10,529 nucleotides of DNA from an uncultured Mitsuokella sp. (lineage in GTDB: Bacteria > Bacillota > Negativicutes > Selenomonadales > Selenomonadaceae): contig CAAGMF010000041.1 of assembly GCA_900770895.1 (NCBI GenBank), positions 1 through 10,529 of the forward strand, written 5' to 3'. The translations under genes were made by a program, and so were the position numbers. Position 1 is the stretch's first letter, and each line of letters begins with the position of its first letter. Of this stretch, positions 1-5,499 are shown one piece after another. The notes under the pieces were generated by a model, which worked only from the letters and a program-made list of their open reading frames with translations, was not told the origin of the DNA and searched no databases.

Positions 1-1184
1 ATGACGAGGCCGGGTTTTATGGGCTGCTGGAATTTCTCTAGTACGGAGAAGTTCTTAGTCGGCTTGTTCGGTGCCAGGCCTTTCTTTATTTCTATGGGAG
101 TCAGGCCATCGGGGGCGGCGTAGATGATGTCGACTTCTTTTTGGTCGATATCCCGGTAGTAGTAGAGGAATGTTTTGGGATCGAGATCGTAGGCACAGGC
201 GTTTTTCCATAGTTCGCTGACGACGAAGTTCTCAAAGAAGGCACCGCTCATGGCGCAGTTTTCGAGCATTTCTGCGTTCGGCCATTTGCAGAGATGGGCA
301 CAGAGACCGGTGTCGAGGAAGTAGACTTTCGGTGCTTTGATGATGCGCTTGGATAACTTGGCCATGTAGGGCTGAAGCAGGAAGATGATACCGGAGGTCT
401 CGAGGATGGAGAGCCATTTTTTGCAGGTGCGGACATCGATGCCGACAGCGTTGGCGAGCTCTCCCGGATGGAGTTCCTGTGCTGTGCGCAGGGCCAGCAG
501 GGAGATGAAATTGCGAAAGGCCAGCTCCTTGTCGGCGGCAACGAGTTTGCGTACATCTTTCTCGATGTAGGTGTTGACGTAGGATTTGAAGTATACGTCA
601 GGCTCAGCCACACCGGTACAGATATCGGGCATGCCGCCACGGAATATGGCAGCAAATATGTCCCGGCGCGATTTATATGGCACGTTGACTTCGCGCTCGA
701 GGTCGCGCAGGTAGGCGATGTCCGGGCGGAAAGGGTGACCGGACAGCTCGAGCTGCTCGGCCTGCGAGAAGGAAGTCATTTCGAGAACTCCGCAACGGCC
801 GGCCAGAGAGTCGGCGATGCCTTGTTGCAGCTCGAAGCGGTTCGAGCCAGTCAGGATGTACATGAGCTGACGCGGCTCACCGTTATCCAGCCAGTGCAGC
901 CGCTCGGCATCGATTCGTTTCTTTATCTCATCGAGCAGGAGCGGGGCTTTTTGTATCTCGTCGATAATGAGCGGCCAGCCGTATGTCTCGAGGAAAAGTC
1001 TGGGATTTTCCAGTGCGAGATTGCGATCATCGAGGTCGTCGAGCGTGACCTGTGTGTATTCTTTGCCGAATACATGCTGGATGGTGGTAGATTTCCCGAC
1101 CTGTCTGGCACCGTAGAGAACGATGCAAGGGAATGAAGCACCGAGCTTGTTGATGGTGCTTTCTATCGTGCGATGTATATACAT
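1..1184 (-). CDS. AAA_14/DUF4143-type ATPase, 3' end beyond the window
   Basis: The minus-strand frame is open from an ATG at 1184 to the left edge (394 codons, no stop), so only the last part of the C-terminus is missing. AAA ATPase domain: Walker A GARQVGKST at residues 25-33, Walker B PLIIDE with D75/E76, and a sensor-like LTGSNRF at 111-117. Residues about 200-300 match the DUF4143 pattern (YIEKDVRKL, then a winged-helix-like stretch at 239-268, then YFLDTGL). The C-terminal part has FFENFVVSEL, then D352 and E365-I-K367, resembling a PD-(D/E)XK nuclease fold. A GAAAGGAGG ribosome site lies 7 bp before the ATG. Proteins of this family are common in anaerobes and often variable between strains; their cellular role is poorly defined, so no specific function is assigned. 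The family assignment is secure; nuclease activity is only an inference. Confidence 0.88.
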   Translation of the reverse strand, partial: MYIHRTIESTINKLGASFPCIVLYGARQVGKSTTIQHVFGKEYTQVTLDDLDDRNLALENPRLFLETYGWPLIIDEIQKAPLLLDEIKKRIDAERLHWLDNGEPRQLMYILTGSNRFELQQGIADSLAGRCGVLEMTSFSQAEQLELSGHPFRPDIAYLRDLEREVNVPYKSRRDIFAAIFRGGMPDICTGVAEPDVYFKSYVNTYIEKDVRKLVAADKELAFRNFISLLALRTAQELHPGELANAVGIDVRTCKKWLSILETSGIIFLLQPYMAKLSKRIIKAPKVYFLDTGLCAHLCKWPNAEMLENCAMSGAFFENFVVSELWKNACAYDLDPKTFLYYYRDIDQKEVDIIYAAPDGLTPIEIKKGLAPNKPTKNFSVLEKFQQPIKPGLV

Positions 1185-1210
1185 GGTGGTGCCTCCTTTC
1201 GATTAAAACA

Positions 1211-1222
1211 GCATCGCGATGC
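1211..1222. repeat. 12-bp perfect palindrome in the 5' leader of the AAA gene
   Basis: GCATCGCGATGC is self-complementary. With one bulged base the symmetry extends outward (AAACA on the left, TGTTT on the right). It lies between the predicted promoter and the ribosome site of the minus-strand ATPase, so it could be a second operator half or a small leader hairpin. Confidence 0.4.
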
Positions 1223-1240
1223 ATGTTTGCTCGCACTTCG

Positions 1241-1269
1241 ATTTTACCAGTATTTTCCGATCAAATCAA
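1241..1269 (-). promoter_or_regulatory. Promoter of the AAA/DUF4143 gene
   Basis: Reading the minus strand, TTGATT (1269-1264) is followed by a 17-bp spacer and TAAAAT (1246-1241). The bases TGG directly before the -10 make an extended -10 box. It lies about 57 bp upstream of the ATG at 1184. The inverted repeat at 1252-1297 covers the spacer and part of the -35 box. Confidence 0.6.
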
Positions 1270-1297
1270 CAATGCGATGTCGATTTGATCGGAAAAT
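1252..1297. repeat. Perfect 16-bp inverted repeat over the promoter (possible operator)
   Basis: ATTTTCCGATCAAATC (1252-1267) is repeated exactly in reverse complement at 1282-1297, with a 14-bp spacer. No U tract follows on either strand, so it does not look like a terminator. The promoter-proximal arm sits on the spacer and -35 region of the minus-strand promoter, where a bound regulator would block RNA polymerase. The regulator is unknown. Confidence 0.6.
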
Positions 1298-1390
1298 GCA
1301 GAGATATACGTATAGGGCGCCAATGGGATTCCTTGCCAGCAGTGATTTTGCTGTTTTCCCTGTAGTACATTGAGAAAAAGAGTTCGAAGA

Positions 1391-1435
1391 AAATCCTCCG
1401 GCAACGATCGCATCTTGATTGTTGCCGGAGGATTT
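1391..1435 (-). terminator. Intrinsic terminator of the 1476-2525 gene
   Basis: A perfect 15-bp stem (AAATCCTCCGGCAAC at 1391-1405 against 1421-1435) extends inward by four more pairs, one of them G-U, leaving a 7-nt loop. On the minus strand it begins about 40 bp after the stop of the 349-residue gene, and TTTTCTT follows the stem. On the plus strand the following bases are only weakly T-rich, so the minus strand is the likely direction. Confidence 0.8.
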
Positions 1436-1475
1436 ATCTTTGTGTATTGATAGGGTCCGCGCGTAGGTCTGCCAT

Positions 1476-2525
1476 TCACTCGCTGTCGATGTCTACATAG
1501 CTGCCGGTGGTGCTCATGTCGGCGGGCAGCTGGTTGTGAGCGGTCAGATAGCTGGCGATGATGGCGTCATCTACTGGTCGTTTCGGGCGGTAGGGGGACT
1601 TGCCGGAGACTTTTGTTTCATCGTCTGTCAGTCGGTCCATCGGCAGCTCCTCGTAGTCTTTGGAGTGGACGAATTTTTTCCATTCATCCATGATGGCCTG
1701 CAGTTCGTAGAAATGGACATTGTCGAACAATGAATCATCGGTTGATTTGTCGGCAGAGGAGGCTGGGGCATCCGTTGCCGCTTGGCTGCTCGATGCAGTC
1801 TGCTTGTCAGCTGCGTCGGTCGGAGTCTTTGCCGTGGCGGAGGAGGATGCCGTCGGATCTGCATCAGCTGCTGGTAGTGAGGATGTAGCTGCCGGGGCGG
1901 CTGTGGCTGATTGAGAGCTGGCTGCGCCGTCCGTGCTGCCCGCGGCAGCAGTGGTGGATAGAGGCGCAGCTCCTGCATCGGTTACTCTGGGGGCCGCATT
2001 GCTGCTCATAGCGGCAGAAGCATCGGTGCTGCTGATGGCAGCTGAAGTATCGCTGCTGAACGAGGCGGCCGCGCTGCTGCCCATGGCATTGCCGATATTG
2101 GCACCGCCACTCTTGGCTTCCTGGATGGCAGCAGCTGCTACCTTTATCTGGGCGCTCATCACAGCTCGCTGGGCTTCCTGCTTCGTCTTCGCGTGTTTCA
2201 AAGCTTGCTGGAGCTCGGCGCGTACGGCCTGAGTTTTCTTCGCCTTGTCGTAGAGGTCCTCGTCGTTTTCCTTCAGATATTTCATTTCCGAGGCCGAGAG
2301 ATCCTGACCGCGCCGCAGCTTGTTCTTTATGATGGATATCTTTGTGTCGTCAGACATGGTTTTCTGTTTCGTGCGTTTCGTGCGCGTCGTATTGTAGTCG
2401 AACGATGCGCCGGCGCCTTTCAGGTCATCTGACAGACGGCGTCCGGTACGCAGTTTGTACTTGGCCGCGTATTTCAGGTTCTGCTGCTGGACATACTGTC
2501 CGATTTTGCCAATTCCTTCAAACAT
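1476..2525 (-). CDS. Protein of unknown function with KLRxGxxLS repeats and an Ala/Ser/Thr-rich linker
   Basis: 349 residues, not recognised as a named family. The start is supported by a GGAGG site 7 bp upstream of the ATG. Three zones are visible. Residues 1-135 are charged, probably helical and basic, and contain two similar segments, KYKLRTGRRLSDD (22-34) and KNKLRRGQDLSASE (67-80), the second followed by MKYLKENDEDLYDKA and a coiled-coil-like stretch to about 135. Residues 136-262 are a low-complexity linker almost entirely of Ala, Ser, Thr, Asp and Pro. Residues 263-349 form a C-terminal domain with HFYELQAIMDEWKKF and a Pro/Lys-rich patch. There is no signal peptide and no membrane segment, so it is probably cytoplasmic. 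It is transcribed alone, with its own terminator, divergently from the secreted-protein gene. No convincing -35/-10 pair was found upstream. Confidence 0.8.
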   Translation of the reverse strand: MFEGIGKIGQYVQQQNLKYAAKYKLRTGRRLSDDLKGAGASFDYNTTRTKRTKQKTMSDDTKISIIKNKLRRGQDLSASEMKYLKENDEDLYDKAKKTQAVRAELQQALKHAKTKQEAQRAVMSAQIKVAAAAIQEAKSGGANIGNAMGSSAAASFSSDTSAAISSTDASAAMSSNAAPRVTDAGAAPLSTTAAAGSTDGAASSQSATAAPAATSSLPAADADPTASSSATAKTPTDAADKQTASSSQAATDAPASSADKSTDDSLFDNVHFYELQAIMDEWKKFVHSKDYEELPMDRLTDDETKVSGKSPYRPKRPVDDAIIASYLTAHNQLPADMSTTGSYVDIDSE

Positions 2526-2679
2526 GATGTTTCCTCCGTGAAAATAGTAATCCCTTACTTATCATATCGATGTTTGCGAGAATATGATTAAATAATTACG
2601 AAAAAAATATGATGCTATCATGGCCAATGAGCATGAGGGCAGGTCAGCATAAAATATAAGTAAATAAGGACATTGTGGC

Positions 2680-2709
2680 TTGTCGCAAGCGGACAGAGTA
2701 CGCTATAAT
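2680..2709 (+). promoter_or_regulatory. Promoter of the secreted-protein gene
   Basis: A perfect TATAAT box at 2704-2709 is preceded by TTGTCG at 2680-2685 with an 18-bp spacer. It lies 42 bp before the ATG at 2752, and a strong GAGGAGGG ribosome site (2738-2745) lies between. Confidence 0.6.
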
Positions 2710-2751
2710 AATACCTATATGTAGAGAGTCTGTGTACGAGGAGGGAATCGT

Positions 2752-3843
2752 ATGAATAAGAAAAAAATATTGCTGGGCCTGGCTCTGGGGCTGGGGCTGA
2801 TGGTGCAGCCGGTCGCGGCTCAGACACTCGATGTCGATGCAGTCGGTGCTGACTATGCCGATGCTGTGAACATAGCGCAGCAGCAGGCGCTGGAGACCGT
2901 CATGTCGGAACTCGTCGATAAGGGGACGGTACAGCAGATCTCGAAGGAGCAGCTCACAGATATCTATAAGAATAGCAAGACCTACGTCAGGAGCGTCGAG
3001 GTCCTGAATCAGGCTACGATGGACAACACCATATATATAAAGGCCCGGGTGGATGTCGATACCACCGAGAACTCGCCGTTGCTCAGCCGCCTGAATGCCA
3101 TGCACGTCCAGAAGGAACCGCATATGGCTGTCGTCGTCCTGCAACAGGATGCCAAGGGACAGGTGACGCGCGACCTGCAGGCCGAGTCGATGCTCAAGGA
3201 GCGCCTGCTGCGCATCGGCTTCTCGCATTTCTCTGATGCCGGTCTGGACAAGGCGACGGTGAAGCAGCTGAACGATGTCTATGGCGGCAAGAGCCAGCTC
3301 AGCAGTCTGGGCAATCTGAACGGACTCGAGTATGTGCTGCTGGGGCATAGCCAGTCGGCAGTGAATACGGCAGCCAAGACAGCGAAAGCGACGACGGATC
3401 TGGATCTCAAGGTGCTGCAGACCTCGACAGGCAAGGTAGTCGGCAGCTGCGCCGTCAAGGGTGATGGCAGCGATGTCGAGGCCGGCCGGGCCGGACGCCA
3501 GGCCATGCAGGCAGCCGCAGCGCAGGCAGCCGCCAAGGTTAATGAGGCCATAACGCACAAGGAGACGCCGGTCGAGCTCCCGAAGCAGCTCGTGAGCGCC
3601 ATCGATGTAGAGGTCGAGTCTCAGGATCCCATGCTGGTGCTGAATCTCATCGATGATATGCGCGATCTGGCCTCGGTCAAGGACGTATATCTGCGCGAGC
3701 AGAATGGCCAGAAAGCAACCTTGGCAGTCAACGCCACGGTGAAACCGACCATCCTGGCCCAGTACCTGAAAGGAAAATCCCAGCTCCACATCGATGTGGA
3801 GTCAGCCAATGATCAGAAACTGGTCTTGAAACTGGGTCGGTGA
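2752..3843 (+). CDS. Secreted protein with a FlgT_N/LPP20-like N-terminal domain
   Basis: 363 residues. The N-terminus MNKKK followed by a hydrophobic LLGLALGLGLMVQPVAA is a clear Sec signal peptide, probably cut after A23, so the mature protein is periplasmic or surface-exposed. There is no lipobox cysteine. Mature residues about 25-110 follow the pattern of FlgT_N/LPP20-type domains: a first strand, an Ala-rich helix (ADAVNIAQQQALETVMSEL), then a YVRSVEVL strand and a YIKARVDVDT strand. Residues 120-225 look like an alpha/beta domain (MAVVVLQQD, LKERLLRIGFSHFSD, LEYVLLGHSQ), and the C-terminal third repeats a similar beta-helix pattern (SAIDVEVESQDPMLVLNLIDDM). In Vibrio, FlgT belongs to the flagellar H ring, but no flagellar genes are in view, so only the fold class is proposed. 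The start is fixed by GAGGAGGG six bases upstream. Confidence 0.72.
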   Translation: MNKKKILLGLALGLGLMVQPVAAQTLDVDAVGADYADAVNIAQQQALETVMSELVDKGTVQQISKEQLTDIYKNSKTYVRSVEVLNQATMDNTIYIKARVDVDTTENSPLLSRLNAMHVQKEPHMAVVVLQQDAKGQVTRDLQAESMLKERLLRIGFSHFSDAGLDKATVKQLNDVYGGKSQLSSLGNLNGLEYVLLGHSQSAVNTAAKTAKATTDLDLKVLQTSTGKVVGSCAVKGDGSDVEAGRAGRQAMQAAAAQAAAKVNEAITHKETPVELPKQLVSAIDVEVESQDPMLVLNLIDDMRDLASVKDVYLREQNGQKATLAVNATVKPTILAQYLKGKSQLHIDVESANDQKLVLKLGR

Positions 3844-3900
3844 GATCGCCAGCAGGCAGCTCTCGCACAGAGTTTGACACATATTGATAGTAAAGAAGTC

Positions 3901-3927
3901 TTGCGGCAAGCAGGCTATTGTGATAAT
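3901..3927 (+). promoter_or_regulatory. Possible orphan promoter before the 3979 terminator
   Basis: TTGCGG at 3901-3906 precedes an extended -10 box, TGTGATAAT, ending at 3927, with a short 15-bp spacer. A start near 3934 and the terminator at 3979-4009 would give an RNA of about 75 nt with no protein-coding capacity that I can support. Weak evidence from sequence alone. Confidence 0.22.
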
Positions 3928-3978
3928 ATATATCTAGAAAGACAAGACGGACATTTGAAACTCCGGAAGCAAAATAGC

Positions 3979-4009
3979 CCCCTACGGCTGGTTACCGTAG
4001 GGGTCTTTT
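3979..4009 (+). terminator. Intrinsic terminator downstream of the secreted-protein gene
   Basis: CCCCTACGG (3979-3987) pairs perfectly with CCGTAGGGG (3995-4003) around a 7-nt loop, followed by TCTTTT. It lies 135 bp after the stop of the secreted protein and insulates the riboswitch operon from upstream transcription. Confidence 0.82.
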
Positions 4010-4040
4010 GCGTAGCTGGTCGTAATAAAAAACTGAGACC

Positions 4041-4069
4041 TTGCATAAAAAGAACGATATGTGTATAAT
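4041..4069 (+). promoter_or_regulatory. Promoter of the corrinoid-uptake operon
   Basis: TTGCAT (4041-4046), a 17-bp spacer and a perfect TATAAT (4064-4069). Transcription would start near 4076, about 27 nt before the first paired base of the riboswitch. It lies just after the preceding terminator. Confidence 0.72.
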
Positions 4070-4102
4070 ATGGTGTGATAGAAAAAAGACAAAGATATAT
4101 TA

Positions 4103-4276
4103 TGATTAGACAGGTGACAGTACTGCCATGGTACTGCTGAAAAGAGAAGCTGGATAAGCCAGCACGGTCCCGCCACTGTGAGGGGAGCGGCTCTGCATTT
4201 ATGTCACTGAGCGTGAGCTTGGGAAGGCGCAGAGCGGCGATGAACCGAGTCAGGAGAACTGCCTGCCTTATAATCA
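4103..4276 (+). promoter_or_regulatory. Cobalamin riboswitch aptamer
   Basis: Conserved pieces of the cobalamin aptamer occur in order: CAGGTGAC, GAAAAGAGAA, the L5 element GCCACTG (4172-4178), GGGAAGG (4221-4227), GATGAACCGA, and the B12-box-like segment GTCAGGAGAACTGCC (4249-4263), which differs from the usual GACCTGCC form by one base. P1 can close by TGATTA (4103-4108) with TAATCA (4271-4276). A P6-type stem pairs GCTCTGC (4190-4196) with GCAGAGC (4229-4235). Just downstream a hairpin (GCGCC 4282-4286 with GGCGC 4292-4296) presents TGGCGG (4288-4293), complementary to CCGCCA in L5 (4170-4175), the classic L5-L13 pseudoknot. Ligand binding is expected to lower expression of the downstream transport operon. 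The subclass (adenosyl- or aquo-cobalamin) is not proven, though the long P6 extension favours adenosylcobalamin. Confidence 0.93.
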
Positions 4277-4355
4277 CCGTTGCGCCATGGCGGCGCTGTA
4301 CCTACGAGCGATAGGCAGGGGATTTTGTAAGCATATTGCAACTATTTTTGTTGCT

Positions 4356-4402
4356 AAGAGCCTTTTCGCATAGCGGAAGGGCTTTTATTTTTTGCTTTTT
4401 TT
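4356..4402 (+). terminator. Riboswitch expression-platform terminator
   Basis: A 14-pair stem (AAGAGCCTTTTCGC 4356-4369 with GCGGAAGGGCTTTT 4373-4386, including three G-U pairs) is followed by an almost unbroken T run to 4402. It sits between the cobalamin aptamer and the first gene, so it most likely terminates transcription when cobalamin is bound. A small hairpin (GCAAC 4338-4342 with GTTGC 4350-4354) immediately precedes it. Confidence 0.88.
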
Positions 4403-4451
4403 GCAGAGAGTTATGCAGAAAACTATCAGGATCACAAAGGATGATGACTCG

Positions 4452-5468
4452 ATGAAGAAATCAAAGGGATTATGGGCAGGGGTGCTCATGCTCCTATTCG
4501 TATGTATACTGACTGGTTGCGGTTTGAAATCTTCTGCTCCTGCGACAGGAGCTTCGTCAGCGGGAAATAGTTCTTATGCGGTTACAGATATCCAAGGCAC
4601 GAGGGTAGAACTGCCGGAGAAGCCGCAACGCATACTGACGTTGTCGATGAGCACAGACGAAGTTGTGCTGGGACTGGTGCCGCCGGATCATCTCGTCGCG
4701 GTGAATGCCTTGCTCGATGATCCAGTGAGCTCGAATATTACTGAGCTGGCGCAGCAGGTGCCGCAACGCATAAAGAACCCTTCCGTCGAGGAGATAGCAG
4801 CTCTGCAGCCGGATCTGGTCATCATGCCGGATTGGGGAGATGTATCACGCGCACAGCAGTTGCGCGATCTGGGGATAAAAGTAGTCGTCTGCTATGGCGC
4901 GAAAAATCTGGAACAGATAAAGGATACGGTGACGCTTATCGCGGACGCGGTCGGGGAGCCGGAGCGCGGCCAGGATCTGCTGCAACAGATGGATGAGGAG
5001 CTGGCCTGGGTCGACGAGCGTGTACGGCGTATCCCACCAGATCAACGGCAGTCTGTCGTGCTCATCTCGCTCATGAGTACATACGGCGGAGCAGGTTGCT
5101 CATTTGATGAGGCCTGTCAGCTGGCCGGGGTGACGAATGGCATGGCGGCGGCCGGCATCAAGAGCGGACAGGCCATGACGAAAGAGCAGCTGGTACAGAT
5201 CGACCCTGATGTACTGTTCCTGCCGACCTACAATAATCATGGTCAGTATGACATAGAGAAATTCCGGGCCAAATATCTCGACGACCCGTCGCTCAGCAGT
5301 ATGAAGGCAATCCGCAACAAAAGCCTCATCGAACCATTCGAGGGCTACATCTACAACTGCTCGCAGGATTTCGTATTTGGCGTGCAGGAGATCGCCTATC
5401 GCGTATACGGCGATGAGTTCGCCCAGCCGACCGACCGTCACCTCACCGCGGTACCGGCGGGTGAATGA
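4452..5468 (+). CDS. Corrinoid (BtuF-type) ABC transporter substrate-binding lipoprotein
   Basis: 338 residues from the ATG at 4452. That start was chosen because it puts MKKSKG plus a hydrophobic run and the lipobox LTGC (Cys23) at the N-terminus; upstream in-frame starts would precede the signal peptide and one overlaps the terminator. An AAAGGA site lies about 10 bp before it. After a Ser/Ala-rich linker (24-40) the body is a FecB/BtuF-like periplasmic-binding fold: YAVTDIQGTRVELPEKPQRILTL in the first lobe, EEIAALQPDLVIMPD, then a long connecting helix (EQIKDTVTLIADAVGEPERG) and the second lobe with EQLVQIDPDVLFLPTY. It is anchored as a lipoprotein and hands ligand to the permease. The riboswitch points to a corrinoid ligand; from the protein alone, haem or ferric siderophore could not be excluded. 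It is the first gene of the operon. Confidence 0.88.
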   Translation: MKKSKGLWAGVLMLLFVCILTGCGLKSSAPATGASSAGNSSYAVTDIQGTRVELPEKPQRILTLSMSTDEVVLGLVPPDHLVAVNALLDDPVSSNITELAQQVPQRIKNPSVEEIAALQPDLVIMPDWGDVSRAQQLRDLGIKVVVCYGAKNLEQIKDTVTLIADAVGEPERGQDLLQQMDEELAWVDERVRRIPPDQRQSVVLISLMSTYGGAGCSFDEACQLAGVTNGMAAAGIKSGQAMTKEQLVQIDPDVLFLPTYNNHGQYDIEKFRAKYLDDPSLSSMKAIRNKSLIEPFEGYIYNCSQDFVFGVQEIAYRVYGDEFAQPTDRHLTAVPAGE

Positions 5469-5499
5469 TATATATTTATTTTTTTCAGGGGGAATAGAA

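Noticed and set aside
468..1136. Plus-strand open frame of 222 codons
   Set aside because: Lies wholly opposite the AAA/DUF4143 gene, whose Walker motifs and ribosome site are clear on the minus strand; the plus-strand product has no recognisable domain.
1933..2232. Plus-strand hydrophobic frame resembling membrane segments
   Set aside because: Artefact of reading the Ala/Ser/Thr-rich linker of the minus-strand gene in the opposite direction.
2562..2587. TCATAT/ATATGA 6-bp inverted repeat in the divergent intergenic region
   Set aside because: Short and AT-rich, expected by chance; not linked to a convincing promoter.
2644..3789. Minus-strand open frame of 381 codons
   Set aside because: Mirror of the secreted-protein gene, which has a promoter, strong ribosome site and signal peptide. 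The minus product is His/Leu/Arg/Gln-rich without motifs.
3874..4068. Small plus-strand frame of 64 codons
   Set aside because: Begins at TTG with no ribosome site and runs through a strong terminator hairpin.
4392..4451. Upstream in-frame extension of the binding lipoprotein
   Set aside because: It starts within the terminator U tract and would put 20 charged residues before a clear lipoprotein signal peptide.
5377..5499. Upstream in-frame extension of the TonB-dependent receptor
   Set aside because: Lies inside the lipoprotein gene and would bury the signal peptide; the ATG at 5500 has AGGGGG in front.
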